Assembly (NCBI GenBank): GCA_025934335.1
Contig: JAICYG010000010.1
Span: 1 to 26,741, forward strand
Source: Thermoleophilia bacterium
Lineage (GTDB): Bacteria > Actinomycetota > Thermoleophilia > Gaiellales > Gaiellaceae
DNA: 26,741 nt
Direction of reading: 5' to 3'
The notes under the pieces: generated by a model
What the model saw: the letters and a program-made list of their open reading frames with translations, nothing else
What the model was told of the DNA's origin: nothing
Database searches by the model: none
Position numbers and translations under genes: made by a program
Shown: positions 14,390 through 23,610 of the stretch, piece after piece
Layout: each line of letters begins with the position of its first letter
Numbering within the stretch: position 1 is the first letter of the stretch

Positions 14390-15873
14390 GCCCCCGCGCC
14401 CGCGGGCAGCAGCCCTTCGAGCGGCTCGCTCGCGAGCACGAGCTCTCCCGCGGGAACCGGCAGCGGCTCCCCGTCCACGTTGACCGCGCACGTCAGCTCG
14501 TCACGCATGAAGACGAGCGTGCCCGGCGGGCTCTCGACCCACGCGAACGGGCCGCCGGGCCGTTGCGCGAGCGCTGCCCGGAAGAGCTCGAGCGTCGAGT
14601 ATTCGCGTCCGTCCTGCGCCGTCACGCTGCGGGCACCGAAGCCGTCCGGCTGGGGGAGCCACGGCGTGCCGGTCGTGAACCCGAATCCCGGCTCGTCCGC
14701 CGTCCACGGCAACGGTACCCGGCAGCCGTCCCGGCCGAGCCGGGTGCCGCCGGTGCGGAAGAAGATCGGGTCCTGCCGCAGCTCGTCGGCGAGCTCGACC
14801 TCCTCGAGCCCCAGCTCCTGTCCCTGGTAGAGGAACGCCGTTCCCGGCAGTGCGAGCAGGAGAAGCGCGGCGGCGCGTGCCCGGCGCAGCCCGTCGGCGC
14901 CGCCGCCGTAGCGGGTCGGCAAGCGTGCGACGTCGTGCGTCTCGAGCACCCAGCTCGGCGTCGCGCCGACGCCCGCCATGCTCGCGAGCGTCCGCTCGAT
15001 CGCGGCGCGCATGCTTCCGCTCGACCACTCCTCGTGCAGCAGCGTGAAGTTGAAGACGAGGTGCAGCTCGTCGGGCCGTACGTAGTCTGCAACGCGCGCC
15101 GCCTCGCGGAAGTACACCTCGCCGACGAGGAAGCGGTCGCCGGGGTACGAGTCGACGAGCCGCCGCAGGTCGCGGTAGTACGGATGGAGCTCCGGCCGGT
15201 CGATCGCCCGCCGCCGGCCGAACGAATGCAGCTCGGCGCCCGGAACCGGCTCGGCCTCGTCGGCGAGCTCCGGGTCCTTGAAGAGGCCGTGCGCGACGTC
15301 GACGCGGATCCCGTCGACGCCCCGGTCGAGCCAGAAGCGGTAGATCGACTCGAACTCACGGCGCACGTCGGGGTTGTGCCAGTCGAGATCGGGCTGCTCG
15401 CGGGCGAACAGATGCAGGTAGAAGCGCCCGTGCTCTTCGTCGTGCGTCCAGGCCGGGCCGCCGAAGACCGAGAGCCAGTTGTTCGGCTCGTCGGTCCACA
15501 CGTAGTACTCCGGGTGCTCGCGGAACCACGGGTGCTCGATCGACGTGTGGTTCGGGACGAGGTCGATCACGATCCGCAGACCCTGGTCGTGCGCGTCGGT
15601 GACGAGCGCGTCGAAGCCGGCGAGCGATCCGAAGCGCCGGTCGACGTCGGTGTAGTCGGCGACGTCGTAGCCGTGGTCCGCGTCGGGGGAGGGATAGAAC
15701 GGCGTCAGCCAGAGCGCGTCGACGCCGAGGCTCGCGAGGTAGGGGAGCCGTGAGCGGATGCCCTCGAGGTCGCCGAGGCCGTCACCGTCGGAGTCGGCGA
15801 AGCTGCGGATGTAGATCTCGTAGACGACCGCGTTCCGCCACCAGGGGGCCGAGACTTTGTGTTGAGTCAACAC
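14371..15873 (-). CDS. glycoside hydrolase family 13 (alpha-glucosidase / oligo-1,6-glucosidase type)
   Basis: This 500-residue cytoplasmic enzyme of the alpha-amylase superfamily opens with WWRNAVVYEIYIRSFADSDG, followed by the calcium-site-like DGLGDLEGI. Conserved region I is DLVPNHTS (104-111). Region II GIRVDVAHG carries the nucleophile Asp192, and region III FLVGEVYF the acid/base Glu252. Region IV reads VLETHDVAR with Asp314, where family members normally have NHD, so the Asn is Thr here. The start is GTG 15873, overlapping the upstream TAG by one base. A perfect palindrome occupies the first five codons. Most related enzymes are 530-560 residues; the shortening is in the C-terminal beta domain. 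It probably hydrolyses a short alpha-glucoside, but trehalose- or sucrose-acting relatives cannot be excluded. Confidence 0.9.
   Translation of the reverse strand: MLTQHKVSAPWWRNAVVYEIYIRSFADSDGDGLGDLEGIRSRLPYLASLGVDALWLTPFYPSPDADHGYDVADYTDVDRRFGSLAGFDALVTDAHDQGLRIVIDLVPNHTSIEHPWFREHPEYYVWTDEPNNWLSVFGGPAWTHDEEHGRFYLHLFAREQPDLDWHNPDVRREFESIYRFWLDRGVDGIRVDVAHGLFKDPELADEAEPVPGAELHSFGRRRAIDRPELHPYYRDLRRLVDSYPGDRFLVGEVYFREAARVADYVRPDELHLVFNFTLLHEEWSSGSMRAAIERTLASMAGVGATPSWVLETHDVARLPTRYGGGADGLRRARAAALLLLALPGTAFLYQGQELGLEEVELADELRQDPIFFRTGGTRLGRDGCRVPLPWTADEPGFGFTTGTPWLPQPDGFGARSVTAQDGREYSTLELFRAALAQRPGGPFAWVESPPGTLVFMRDELTCAVNVDGEPLPVPAGELVLASEPLEGLLPAGAGAWISTH
15859..15873. promoter_or_regulatory. 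15-bp palindrome on the GH13 start codon
   Basis: GTGTTGA-G-TCAACAC is perfectly symmetric and coincides exactly with GH13 codons 1-5. In mRNA it can fold as a 6-bp stem with a 3-nt loop that hides the GTG start. As DNA it could be an operator for an internal promoter. The previous gene stops here too, with TAG sharing one base. Confidence 0.45.
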
Positions 15874-16904
15874 TAAGTCCGGATGCGGGCAGCGACCTCG
15901 TCTCCGACCTCGGCCGTCGAGGCGCTGCCGCCGAGGTCGCGTGTGAGCAGGCCGTCGCGGCACACGGACTCGACCGCCGCCAGCAGCCGCTGCGCGCCGT
16001 CCGCCTCGCCGAGGTGGTCGAGCATCAGCGACGCGCTCCAGATCGCGCCGAGCGGGTTCGCGATCCCCTGCCCGGCGATGTCGGGTGCCGAGCCGTGCAC
16101 GGGCTCGAACATCGCGATGCGCTCGCCGCCGACGCTCGCGCTCGCAGCCATGCCCATCCCTCCCTGCAGCACGGCCGCGAGGTCGGTGAGGATGTCTCCG
16201 AACAGGTTCGACGCGACGACGACGTCGAGGCTCGCCGGGTGCGAGACCATTCGGGCGGCGAGCGCGTCGACGAGCACTCGCTCGACCTTCACGTTCGGAT
16301 GCGCGGCGTGCACCTCCTCGACCACCTCGTCCCAGAGCACGTAGCCGTAGCGAGAGGCGTTCGACTTCGTCGCGCTCGTCAACAGGCCGCGCCGTTGCTC
16401 CGCGAGCCGGAACGCGTGCTCGACGACCCGGCGCACCCCTGCGCGCGTGAACACGCTCGTCTCGATCCCCACCTCGAGCTCGAGCCCCCGGTGCGCGCGG
16501 CCGCCGACACCGGAGTACTCGCCCTCCGTGTTCTCGCGCACGAAGAGCATGTCGACCTCCGGCCGCCCCGCAAGCCGTGACGGCACGCCGTCGAGCAGCC
16601 GTGCGGGGCGGAGGTTCGCGTACAGGTCGAGCTTCTGTCGCAGCGGCAAGAGAAGGCCCCACAGCGTCACGTGGTCGGGCACCGACGGATGACCGACTGC
16701 GCCGAGGAGGATCGCGTCGTGCCCGCGCGCGACCTCGAGCGCGTCGGGCGGCATCATCGTCCCGTGCTCGTGGAAGTGGTCGGTGCCCCACGGGAGCTCG
16801 TTCCAGTTCAGGTCGAGGCCGAGCGCGTCGACCGCCTTGCGCGCCTCGGCGATCACCTCAGGGCCGGCACCGTCGCCGGCAATCACTGCCACACGATGGG
16901 TCAT
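15873..16904 (-). CDS. isopropylmalate/isocitrate-fold decarboxylating dehydrogenase, tartrate/D-malate dehydrogenase type
   Basis: This 343-residue NAD-dependent beta-decarboxylating dehydrogenase oxidises a 2-hydroxy acid with Mg2+ or Mn2+. Family marks are VRENTEGEYSG (122-132), LTSATKSN with the catalytic Lys180, NLFGDILTDLAA with metal-binding aspartates (233-244) and EPVHGSAPDIAGQGIANP (267-284). The region HGTMMPPDALE plus HPSVPDHVTLWGLLLPLRQK and NLRPARLL looks like tartrate/D-malate dehydrogenases (TtuC, DmlA/YeaU) rather than LeuB, whose equivalent segments differ. The start is ATG 16904, overlapping the kinase stop by 4 nt (ATGA). No leucine genes are nearby; the operon is for glycosides, so the substrate is more likely a sugar-derived hydroxy acid. 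Assignment to LeuB cannot be fully excluded without a tree. Confidence 0.85.
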   Translation of the reverse strand: MTHRVAVIAGDGAGPEVIAEARKAVDALGLDLNWNELPWGTDHFHEHGTMMPPDALEVARGHDAILLGAVGHPSVPDHVTLWGLLLPLRQKLDLYANLRPARLLDGVPSRLAGRPEVDMLFVRENTEGEYSGVGGRAHRGLELEVGIETSVFTRAGVRRVVEHAFRLAEQRRGLLTSATKSNASRYGYVLWDEVVEEVHAAHPNVKVERVLVDALAARMVSHPASLDVVVASNLFGDILTDLAAVLQGGMGMAASASVGGERIAMFEPVHGSAPDIAGQGIANPLGAIWSASLMLDHLGEADGAQRLLAAVESVCRDGLLTRDLGGSASTAEVGDEVAARIRT

Positions 16905-17716
16905 GTCAAGAAGCCTTTCAGCTCGTCGAAGGTGGGGATCGCCGAGCGCCCGTCGAGCGCGCGGCACGAGAGCGAGGCGGCGGCGTTCGCCCCACGCAGC
17001 GCCTCCCCGAGTGGCGCGCCGCGGACGAGGAACGCGAGCAGCGCACCGTGGAAGACGTCGCCGGCGCCGAGGGTGCTCACCGGGTCGCACGGGACGCCGG
17101 GCGCCTCGACGACACCGTCTCGGGTGTAGGCGACGCTGCCGTTCGCGCCGCGCGTGACGACGACGGTCTCCGCACCCGCTGCGAGTGCGGCAGCGGCGTC
17201 GCCGAAGTCCTCGCGCAGCCGCTCCTCCGTCGGTGCGTACAGCGCCACGCCGCGGAGGTCGAGGCCCGGGATCGGGTTGCCGCCGTCGACCGACAGCCGG
17301 CCGCGGGCGCGGCCGTAGCCGGCGTGGTCGACGTGCACCCACTTCGCCCCCGGCTTGACGGAGGGCAGCGGGGCGTCACCGGGACGGTGCACGATCGAGC
17401 GCGCGCCGTCGGGGCCGACGAGGATGGCGCTCTGGGCCGTCCGCGCTCCTCGCACGACGTCGAGACCCTCGACGTCGACGCCCTCGGTCGCGAGGCCGTC
17501 GCGCACGAACGCCCCCGCCTCGTCGTCGCCGACCACTCCGAAGAACGCGACGTCCACGCCGAGCCGCGCCAGCGTCACCGCGGCCGTCGCCGCCGGGCCG
17601 CCGCCGGCGACGACCCAGTCGTCGGCGACGACACGTCCATCGGGCGGCGGGTGCCCGGGCACCGCCAGGACTGTGTCACGTGTGGCCAGGCCGACGCAGG
17701 CGACGGTGCTGGTCAT
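16901..17716 (-). CDS. PfkB-family carbohydrate kinase
   Basis: This 271-residue cytoplasmic kinase of the ribokinase fold transfers phosphate from ATP to a sugar or related hydroxyl compound. The anion-hole and base motif is DPVSTLGAGDVFHGAL (211-226, GAGD at 217-220). The N-terminal substrate region has WVVAGGGPAATAAVTLARLG (34-53), and DDEAGAFVRDGLATEGVDV matches the lid region. It is shorter than ribokinase (about 300). ATG 17716 overlaps the mannosidase stop by 4 nt and its own stop overlaps the dehydrogenase start by 4 nt. Position between a mannosidase and a hydroxy-acid dehydrogenase suggests phosphorylation of a released sugar or aglycone. The substrate is not predictable from the sequence; fructokinase, 2-keto-3-deoxygluconate kinase and inosine/tagatose kinase types share these motifs. 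Confidence 0.88.
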   Translation of the reverse strand: MTSTVACVGLATRDTVLAVPGHPPPDGRVVADDWVVAGGGPAATAAVTLARLGVDVAFFGVVGDDEAGAFVRDGLATEGVDVEGLDVVRGARTAQSAILVGPDGARSIVHRPGDAPLPSVKPGAKWVHVDHAGYGRARGRLSVDGGNPIPGLDLRGVALYAPTEERLREDFGDAAAALAAGAETVVVTRGANGSVAYTRDGVVEAPGVPCDPVSTLGAGDVFHGALLAFLVRGAPLGEALRGANAAASLSCRALDGRSAIPTFDELKGFLT

Positions 17717-20567
17717 CGCTCAACGAGGACCGTGAGGATCTGGTGCGGCAGGTACGGGAGCACGAGCTCGCCGTTCTCGACCGTCACGTCAGCGAACGGC
17801 TCCTCGAGCGCGTTCGCGAGCCGTGCGCCCTTCGACGGCTCGCGCAGCCGCACCCGCGCCGTGCCCCGGCCGCCGTGCGCCTCGTAGAGGCGGAGCACGA
17901 GGTCGTTCGAGCGCTCGCCGAGCTTCACGGTGTCGAGGACGAGGCTCGAGTCGTCGACCGAGGCGAACGACTCGCCGATCCCCGCCGTCCAGCGAAGCGG
18001 CGCGTTGAAGCGGATCGCCTCCGCCAGCACGCCGCCGTCACGCCAGTCGCCCGTGTGCGGGTACAGCGCGTACGCGAACGCGTGCCTCCCCATGTCGGCG
18101 TGCGGGTCGGGGGACTTCGGCGAGCGGAGCAGGCTGATCCGCAGCTCGCTCCCGAAGCAGCTGTACCCGTACTTCGAGTCGGTGAGAAGCGCCGCGCCGA
18201 AGCCGTGCTCCGACAGGTCGGCGAAGCGGTGGGCGGGCACCTCGTAGCGCGCGCGGTCGAAGCTCGTCGAGAAGTGCGTGGGCCGCTCCGCGTAGCCGAA
18301 CGCGGTCTCGTACGTCGCGTGCGGCGAGCGAACGGCGAGCGGGAAGCACACCTTGAGGAGCGTGTGCTCCTCGTGCCAGTCGACCTCCGTGTGGAACTCG
18401 ACGCGGCGCGACTCCGCGTCGAGGCGGACGAGCTGCCGCAGCGAGCTGCGCTCGCCGACTCGCCGGTCGAAGGCGATCTCCGCGCGGAGCGGGCCGCTCG
18501 AGAGCACCTGGAACGAGTCGGCCGGCGGGCAGTCGCGGCGGGTCTCGAGGTGGAACGGGTCGATGTCCCACGCGTCGAAGTTGACCGGCCGGTCCTCGTA
18601 CAGCTCGAGCCGGTTCCCCGGCGCTGCGAGCGTCTCGCGGCCGCTCGCCCGGTCGACGACCGAGACGACCGTCCCGTCCGCGGCAAGCTCGACGCGAAGG
18701 TGCCCGTTCTCGATGACGAGCCCGTCGGCGCTCACCGAGTCTTCGGCCTCGACGACGGCACCGTCCGCGTACGGCGGCGCCTCGACGACCACGAGGCCGT
18801 CTCCGGACTCGACCACCTCGCACCGCGCCGTGCCGACCGTGTTGACCGGCAGCTCGCCCGCGCCGATCAGCGCCGTGAGCGACGACTCGAGCTCGGCGAA
18901 GTCGCGCCGGGCGTCGTCGTACACGAGCGCGATCGACGAGCCCGGCAGGATGTCGTGGAACTGCTGCAGGAGGAGGAGCTTCCAGAGCCGGTCGAGCTCC
19001 TCGCGCGGGTAGGCGCCTCGAGCCGCACCGAGTAGCTCCGCGTCGTGGAGCAGCTGCTCGCACACGCGGTTGCCGCGCTTCACGAACGCCTGCGAGGTGA
19101 ACGTGCCGCGGTGGTACTCGAGGTACAGCTCTCCGACGATCGACGGCCGCGGCTCCGTCTCTGCCTCGAGCGCCGAGAAGAACTCGTCGCTCGTCGCCGT
19201 CTGCACGCGCGGCAGCCCCTGCAGGTCGCCCATGCGCGCGAGTCGCTCGAGCATCGAGCGCGTCGGCCCGCCGCCGCCGTCGCCGAAACCGAAGACGAGC
19301 AGGCTCGACGCGCTCGACTGGTGGTCGAGGAACTCGTGCTCCGTCTTCAGCACCTCGCGCACGGAAACGTCGCTCGAGTACGTGTCGGCCGGCGGGAAGT
19401 GGCCGAGCACCTCGCTGCCGTCGATTCCCTGCCAGACGAACGTGTGTGCGTCGGGCTTGTTGAAGCGATTCCACGACAGCTTCTGCGTCAGGAACCGACC
19501 GATGCCGGCGAGGCGCATCAGCTGCGGCAGCTGGCCGCAATACCCGAACGCGTCGGGCGCCCACAGCTCGCGGCAGCGCACGCCGAGCTTCTCCTCGAAG
19601 TACCGCTGCCCGTGCACGAACTGACGGAGCAGCGACTCGCCGGAAGGGATGTTGAAGTCGGGCTCGACCCACGTCCCGCCGACGGGCACGAACTGCCCCG
19701 AGCGCACCTTCTCGACGATGCGCTGCCAGAGGTCCGGCTCGCGCTCCTCGATCCACGCGTACTGCTGCGCCTGCGAGCACGCGAAGCGGAACTCCGGGTA
19801 CTCGTCCATGTAGCGCGTCTGGCTCGAGAACGTGCGCACGAGCTTCCGGTGCGTCTCCGCGAGCGGCCAGAGCCACGCGGTGTCGATGTGCGCGTGCCCG
19901 ATCGCCATGATCTCGTGCACGCGACTCGCCGTGTGGTGCTCGTAGAGCGCGGCGAGGATCGCCGCGTCGCCGTCGTTGCAGAAGCGATTCAGCTCGGAGC
20001 GGAGGTGCCCGCCGAAGCCGGGGTCGAGCGTGTCGGATGCCTCGAGCTCGCGCAGCACCTCGAAGTCGAAGTAGAGCTTCCACGCGTCCTCGTCGACGTG
20101 CGCGAGCGCGCAGCGCTCGACCTCGGGCGGACGGTCGAGCCGGCCGAAGAGCCCGTTGCAGGCGAGCTCGAGCGAGAGCTCGACGCGCTCGCCGCCACGG
20201 GCCCGTTCGAGCACGGTGGCGTCCGGGCGCTGGTGTGGCTCGGTGCCGTGCAGCCCCTGCACCGAGCGGCCGTCGATCCAGAGCGTCGACTCGGCCCGCG
20301 TCGCCCAGAGCAGGTCGACGCGGCGACCCGCCCAGTGCCCCGGCACGGTCGCAGCGAGGCGGAACCAGTAGGTCGCCCACAGCGGCTCGAGGCGCTCGCC
20401 CTGCTCCACCGGCCGGTAGTCGAGCGCCTGCGCCTCCTCCCAGGAGATGCGGTCGACCGGGCCTGCGACGAGCAGCTCGTCGGGCGCGATCGTCTCCGGC
20501 CGGATCGCCTCGCGCAGCCGGACGGCCGTGGCAGCCAGGCGCTCCCGCGTGTACTCGGTGTGCCGGA

Positions 20568-20571
<4 letters not shown>
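17713..20571 (-). CDS. alpha-mannosidase, glycoside hydrolase family 38
   Basis: At 952 residues this retaining, zinc-dependent enzyme cleaves terminal alpha-mannosides and has the usual length for bacterial GH38. After an N-terminal beta domain (about 60-145), the catalytic domain begins with IGHAHIDTAWLWPL, whose His226, His228 and Asp230 region binds zinc. The nucleophile is Asp340 in ELWAPDAFGYCGQLPQ. The C-terminal half (from about 540) is the beta-sandwich of the family. There is no signal peptide, so it acts inside the cell on imported substrate. The start is TTG 20571, overlapping the ATPase stop by 4 nt (TTGA). GH38 also includes enzymes that release mannose from mannosyl-D-glycerate derivatives (MngB), so the natural substrate need not be an oligomannoside. 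Confidence 0.93.
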
Positions 20572-21740
<1,169 letters not shown>

Positions 21741-21749
21741 TGGAGGAGG

Positions 21750-21778
21750 ACTGTACGCGAGATCACGCCCCCGTGCAA
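21750..21778 (-). promoter_or_regulatory. leaderless promoter of the glycosidase operon
   Basis: On the minus strand, -35 TTGCAC (21778-21773), a 17-bp spacer and -10 TACAGT (21755-21750) are followed by 9 nt and the GTG start at 21740. Transcription would begin at or beside the start codon. The -35 box is inside the shared operator. Confidence 0.5.
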
Positions 21779-21789
21779 TCGTTGCCACA
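21773..21789. promoter_or_regulatory. LacI-type operator between divergent operons
   Basis: Read on the minus strand this is TGTGGCAACGATTGCAC. It fits TGTGGNNACGNTNNCAC together with 26314-26330 (12 of 17 bases identical) and has the central CG typical of LacI-family sites. It overlaps the -35 boxes of both divergent promoters, so one bound dimer could shut off both. The cognate protein is most likely the LacI regulator at 25259-26290. Confidence 0.65.
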
Positions 21790-21811
21790 TCGGCGCGGGA
21801 AGGGCTAGGCT
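21782..21811 (+). promoter_or_regulatory. leaderless promoter of the metallo-hydrolase operon
   Basis: -35 TTGCCA (21782-21787, five of six consensus bases), an 18-bp spacer and -10 TAGGCT (21806-21811) lie 8 nt before the ATG at 21820. The -35 lies in the shared operator. Confidence 0.55.
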
Positions 21812-21819
21812 CGGGCGGG

Positions 21820-23610
21820 ATGGCGCCGATCGAGCTGACGTGCGTCCGCGACACGTGCAACGTCTGGGTGCTGCGGCGCGGACGCGACGCCGTCTGCGTC
21901 GACTTCGGCTCCGGCGCCGTGCTCGACCGGTTCGACGAGCTCGGCATCGACCGTGTCACCGACGTGCTCGTCACGCACTTCCACCGCGACGGGGTGCAGG
22001 GCCTCGCCCGCGCCACGGCCGCCGGTGTGCGCGTCTGGGTGCCGCCGGTCGAGGCCGAGCTCTTCACCGACGCGGCGGGCCACTGGGCTTGCCTCCAGGC
22101 CGCGAACTCGTACGACCTGCGGCAGGAGACGCTCGCCCCGTTCGTGGACGTCGAGATCGCGGGCACGGTCGACGAGTACCGGACGCGTGCCTACGGCGGC
22201 ATCGACGTCTACACGCAGCCGACGCCCGGTCACACGATGGGTTCGGTCACGTACCTCGTCGACCTCGACGGCCGCCGGGCTGCGTTCAGCGGCGACCTGC
22301 TGCACGCGGGCGGCCGTCTCTGGTCGCTCGCCGCGACCCAGTGGTCGTACAGCGGCGTCGACGGGCAGGCCGCGACGCTCCTGTCGCTGCGCATCCTCGC
22401 GGGGCACCGGCCCGACACGGTCTACCCGGCGCACGGGCCGGCGATCGACGACCCGGACGCTGGGATCGCCGAGACCGAGCGGCGCCTCGCCGAGCTGATG
22501 GAGCTTCGCCGGAGCGAGGAGATGCCGTTCGCGTACGCGCGCTGGGTGGAGGCGCCCTGGCGCCTTCTGCTGCCGCACCTGCTCCTGAACACGACCAGCA
22601 TGGCGACGAGCTACGCGCTCCTCTCCGGCGACGGCGCCGCGCTGCTCGTCGACTGGGGTTACGACCAGTGGACCGGCTGGCCGTACGGCGGTCGTCGGCA
22701 CCAGACACGGCCGCTGCTCGAGTCGATCGGGCCGCTTCTCCGCGATCACGGTGTCGATCGGGTCGAGGCGGTCGTGACGACGCACTACCACGACGACCAC
22801 GTGGCGGGCGCGAACCTGCTGCGCGACGTCTACGGCGCCGAGGTCTGGTCGCCCGAGAACGTCGCGCCGATCCTCGAGTCGCCCGAGCGGTACGACATCC
22901 CGTGCCTCTGGTTCGACCCCGTGCCGGTCGACCGCGTGCTGCGCTTCGGGGAGCCGGTCCGCTGGCACGAGCACGAGCTGCAGGTGCACCCGCTCCCGGG
23001 CCACACCCGCTATGCCGCCGCGATCGCGTTCGAGACCGACGGCCGCCGCGTGCTCGCCACCGGCGACCAGCAGTCGTTCAGCGCGAGCGGTCGCATGGTC
23101 GCGAACTACCAGTACCGCAACCGCTTCGCGATCGACGACTACGTGGCGAGCGCCTCGCTGTACGAGCGGCTGCGCCCCGACCTGATCCTGACGGGCCACT
23201 CGGGCGCGCACGAGCCGGCCGAGCCGCAGCTCGAGCGCTTCGCCGCGGACGCCCGCCGCATCTCCGAACTGCACCGCGAGCTGCTGCCGCTTCCCGACGC
23301 GGAGGGCGTCTTCGCGCGTGTCGCCCCGTACCGTGCACGTGTCGCGCCGGGTGGCACGCTCGAGCTCGAGGTCGAGTTGCGGAGCCCGCTCGGGGCGACG
23401 ACGCAGGCGTCGGTCTCGCTCGCCGCGCCGGACGGCTGGGCCGTCGAGCCGGCGCGGGCGACGGCCGAGCTCGAGCCGCACGGCGAGGCGACGGTCGTGT
23501 TTCGCGTCACGGCCGGCCGGGAGCACGGACGCGTGCCGGTCGCCGCCGACGTCACGATCGGCGAGCTCGTCCTCGGCCTCCACGCCGAGGCGCTCGTGAC
23601 GGTCGGATGA
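21820..23610 (+). CDS. tandem metallo-beta-lactamase-fold protein with C-terminal beta-sandwich
   Basis: This 596-residue protein has two metallo-hydrolase modules. The first (about 1-235) shows THFHRDGVQG at 52-61 with the last His of HxHxDH missing, then His138 in TPGHTMGS, Asp159 in FSGDLL and His205 in YPAHGP. The second (about 255-490) has the full TTHYHDDHVAG motif (320-330), His395 in LPGHTR, Asp416 in ATGDQQ and His460 in LTGHSG. So the second site should bind two metals and the first may be impaired. Residues 498-596 form an all-beta, Ig-like domain (VAPGGTLELEVELRSPLG and onwards) reminiscent of NEW3-type domains of glycosidases. There is no signal peptide. It may be a lactonase or esterase working with the glycosidases; I know no characterised protein with this architecture. 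The start ATG 21820 is 8 nt after a TAGGCT box. Its stop overlaps the next gene by 4 nt. Confidence 0.8.
   Translation: MAPIELTCVRDTCNVWVLRRGRDAVCVDFGSGAVLDRFDELGIDRVTDVLVTHFHRDGVQGLARATAAGVRVWVPPVEAELFTDAAGHWACLQAANSYDLRQETLAPFVDVEIAGTVDEYRTRAYGGIDVYTQPTPGHTMGSVTYLVDLDGRRAAFSGDLLHAGGRLWSLAATQWSYSGVDGQAATLLSLRILAGHRPDTVYPAHGPAIDDPDAGIAETERRLAELMELRRSEEMPFAYARWVEAPWRLLLPHLLLNTTSMATSYALLSGDGAALLVDWGYDQWTGWPYGGRRHQTRPLLESIGPLLRDHGVDRVEAVVTTHYHDDHVAGANLLRDVYGAEVWSPENVAPILESPERYDIPCLWFDPVPVDRVLRFGEPVRWHEHELQVHPLPGHTRYAAAIAFETDGRRVLATGDQQSFSASGRMVANYQYRNRFAIDDYVASASLYERLRPDLILTGHSGAHEPAEPQLERFAADARRISELHRELLPLPDAEGVFARVAPYRARVAPGGTLELEVELRSPLGATTQASVSLAAPDGWAVEPARATAELEPHGEATVVFRVTAGREHGRVPVAADVTIGELVLGLHAEALVTVG

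Noticed and set aside
13526..14830. Long plus-strand frames opposite the GH2 and GH13 genes
   Set aside because: Low-complexity Arg/Pro/Ala products, mirrored on strongly supported minus-strand enzymes; typical shadows in GC-rich DNA.
15874..16791. N-terminal extension of the GH13 gene across the dehydrogenase region
   Set aside because: Upstream residues are out-of-frame Arg-rich sequence over a conserved gene. GH13 homology begins right after GTG 15873.
15873..16904. 3-isopropylmalate dehydrogenase (leuB) as the primary call
   Set aside because: The substrate-loop segments look like tartrate/D-malate dehydrogenases and the operon is catabolic. I kept it only as an alternative.
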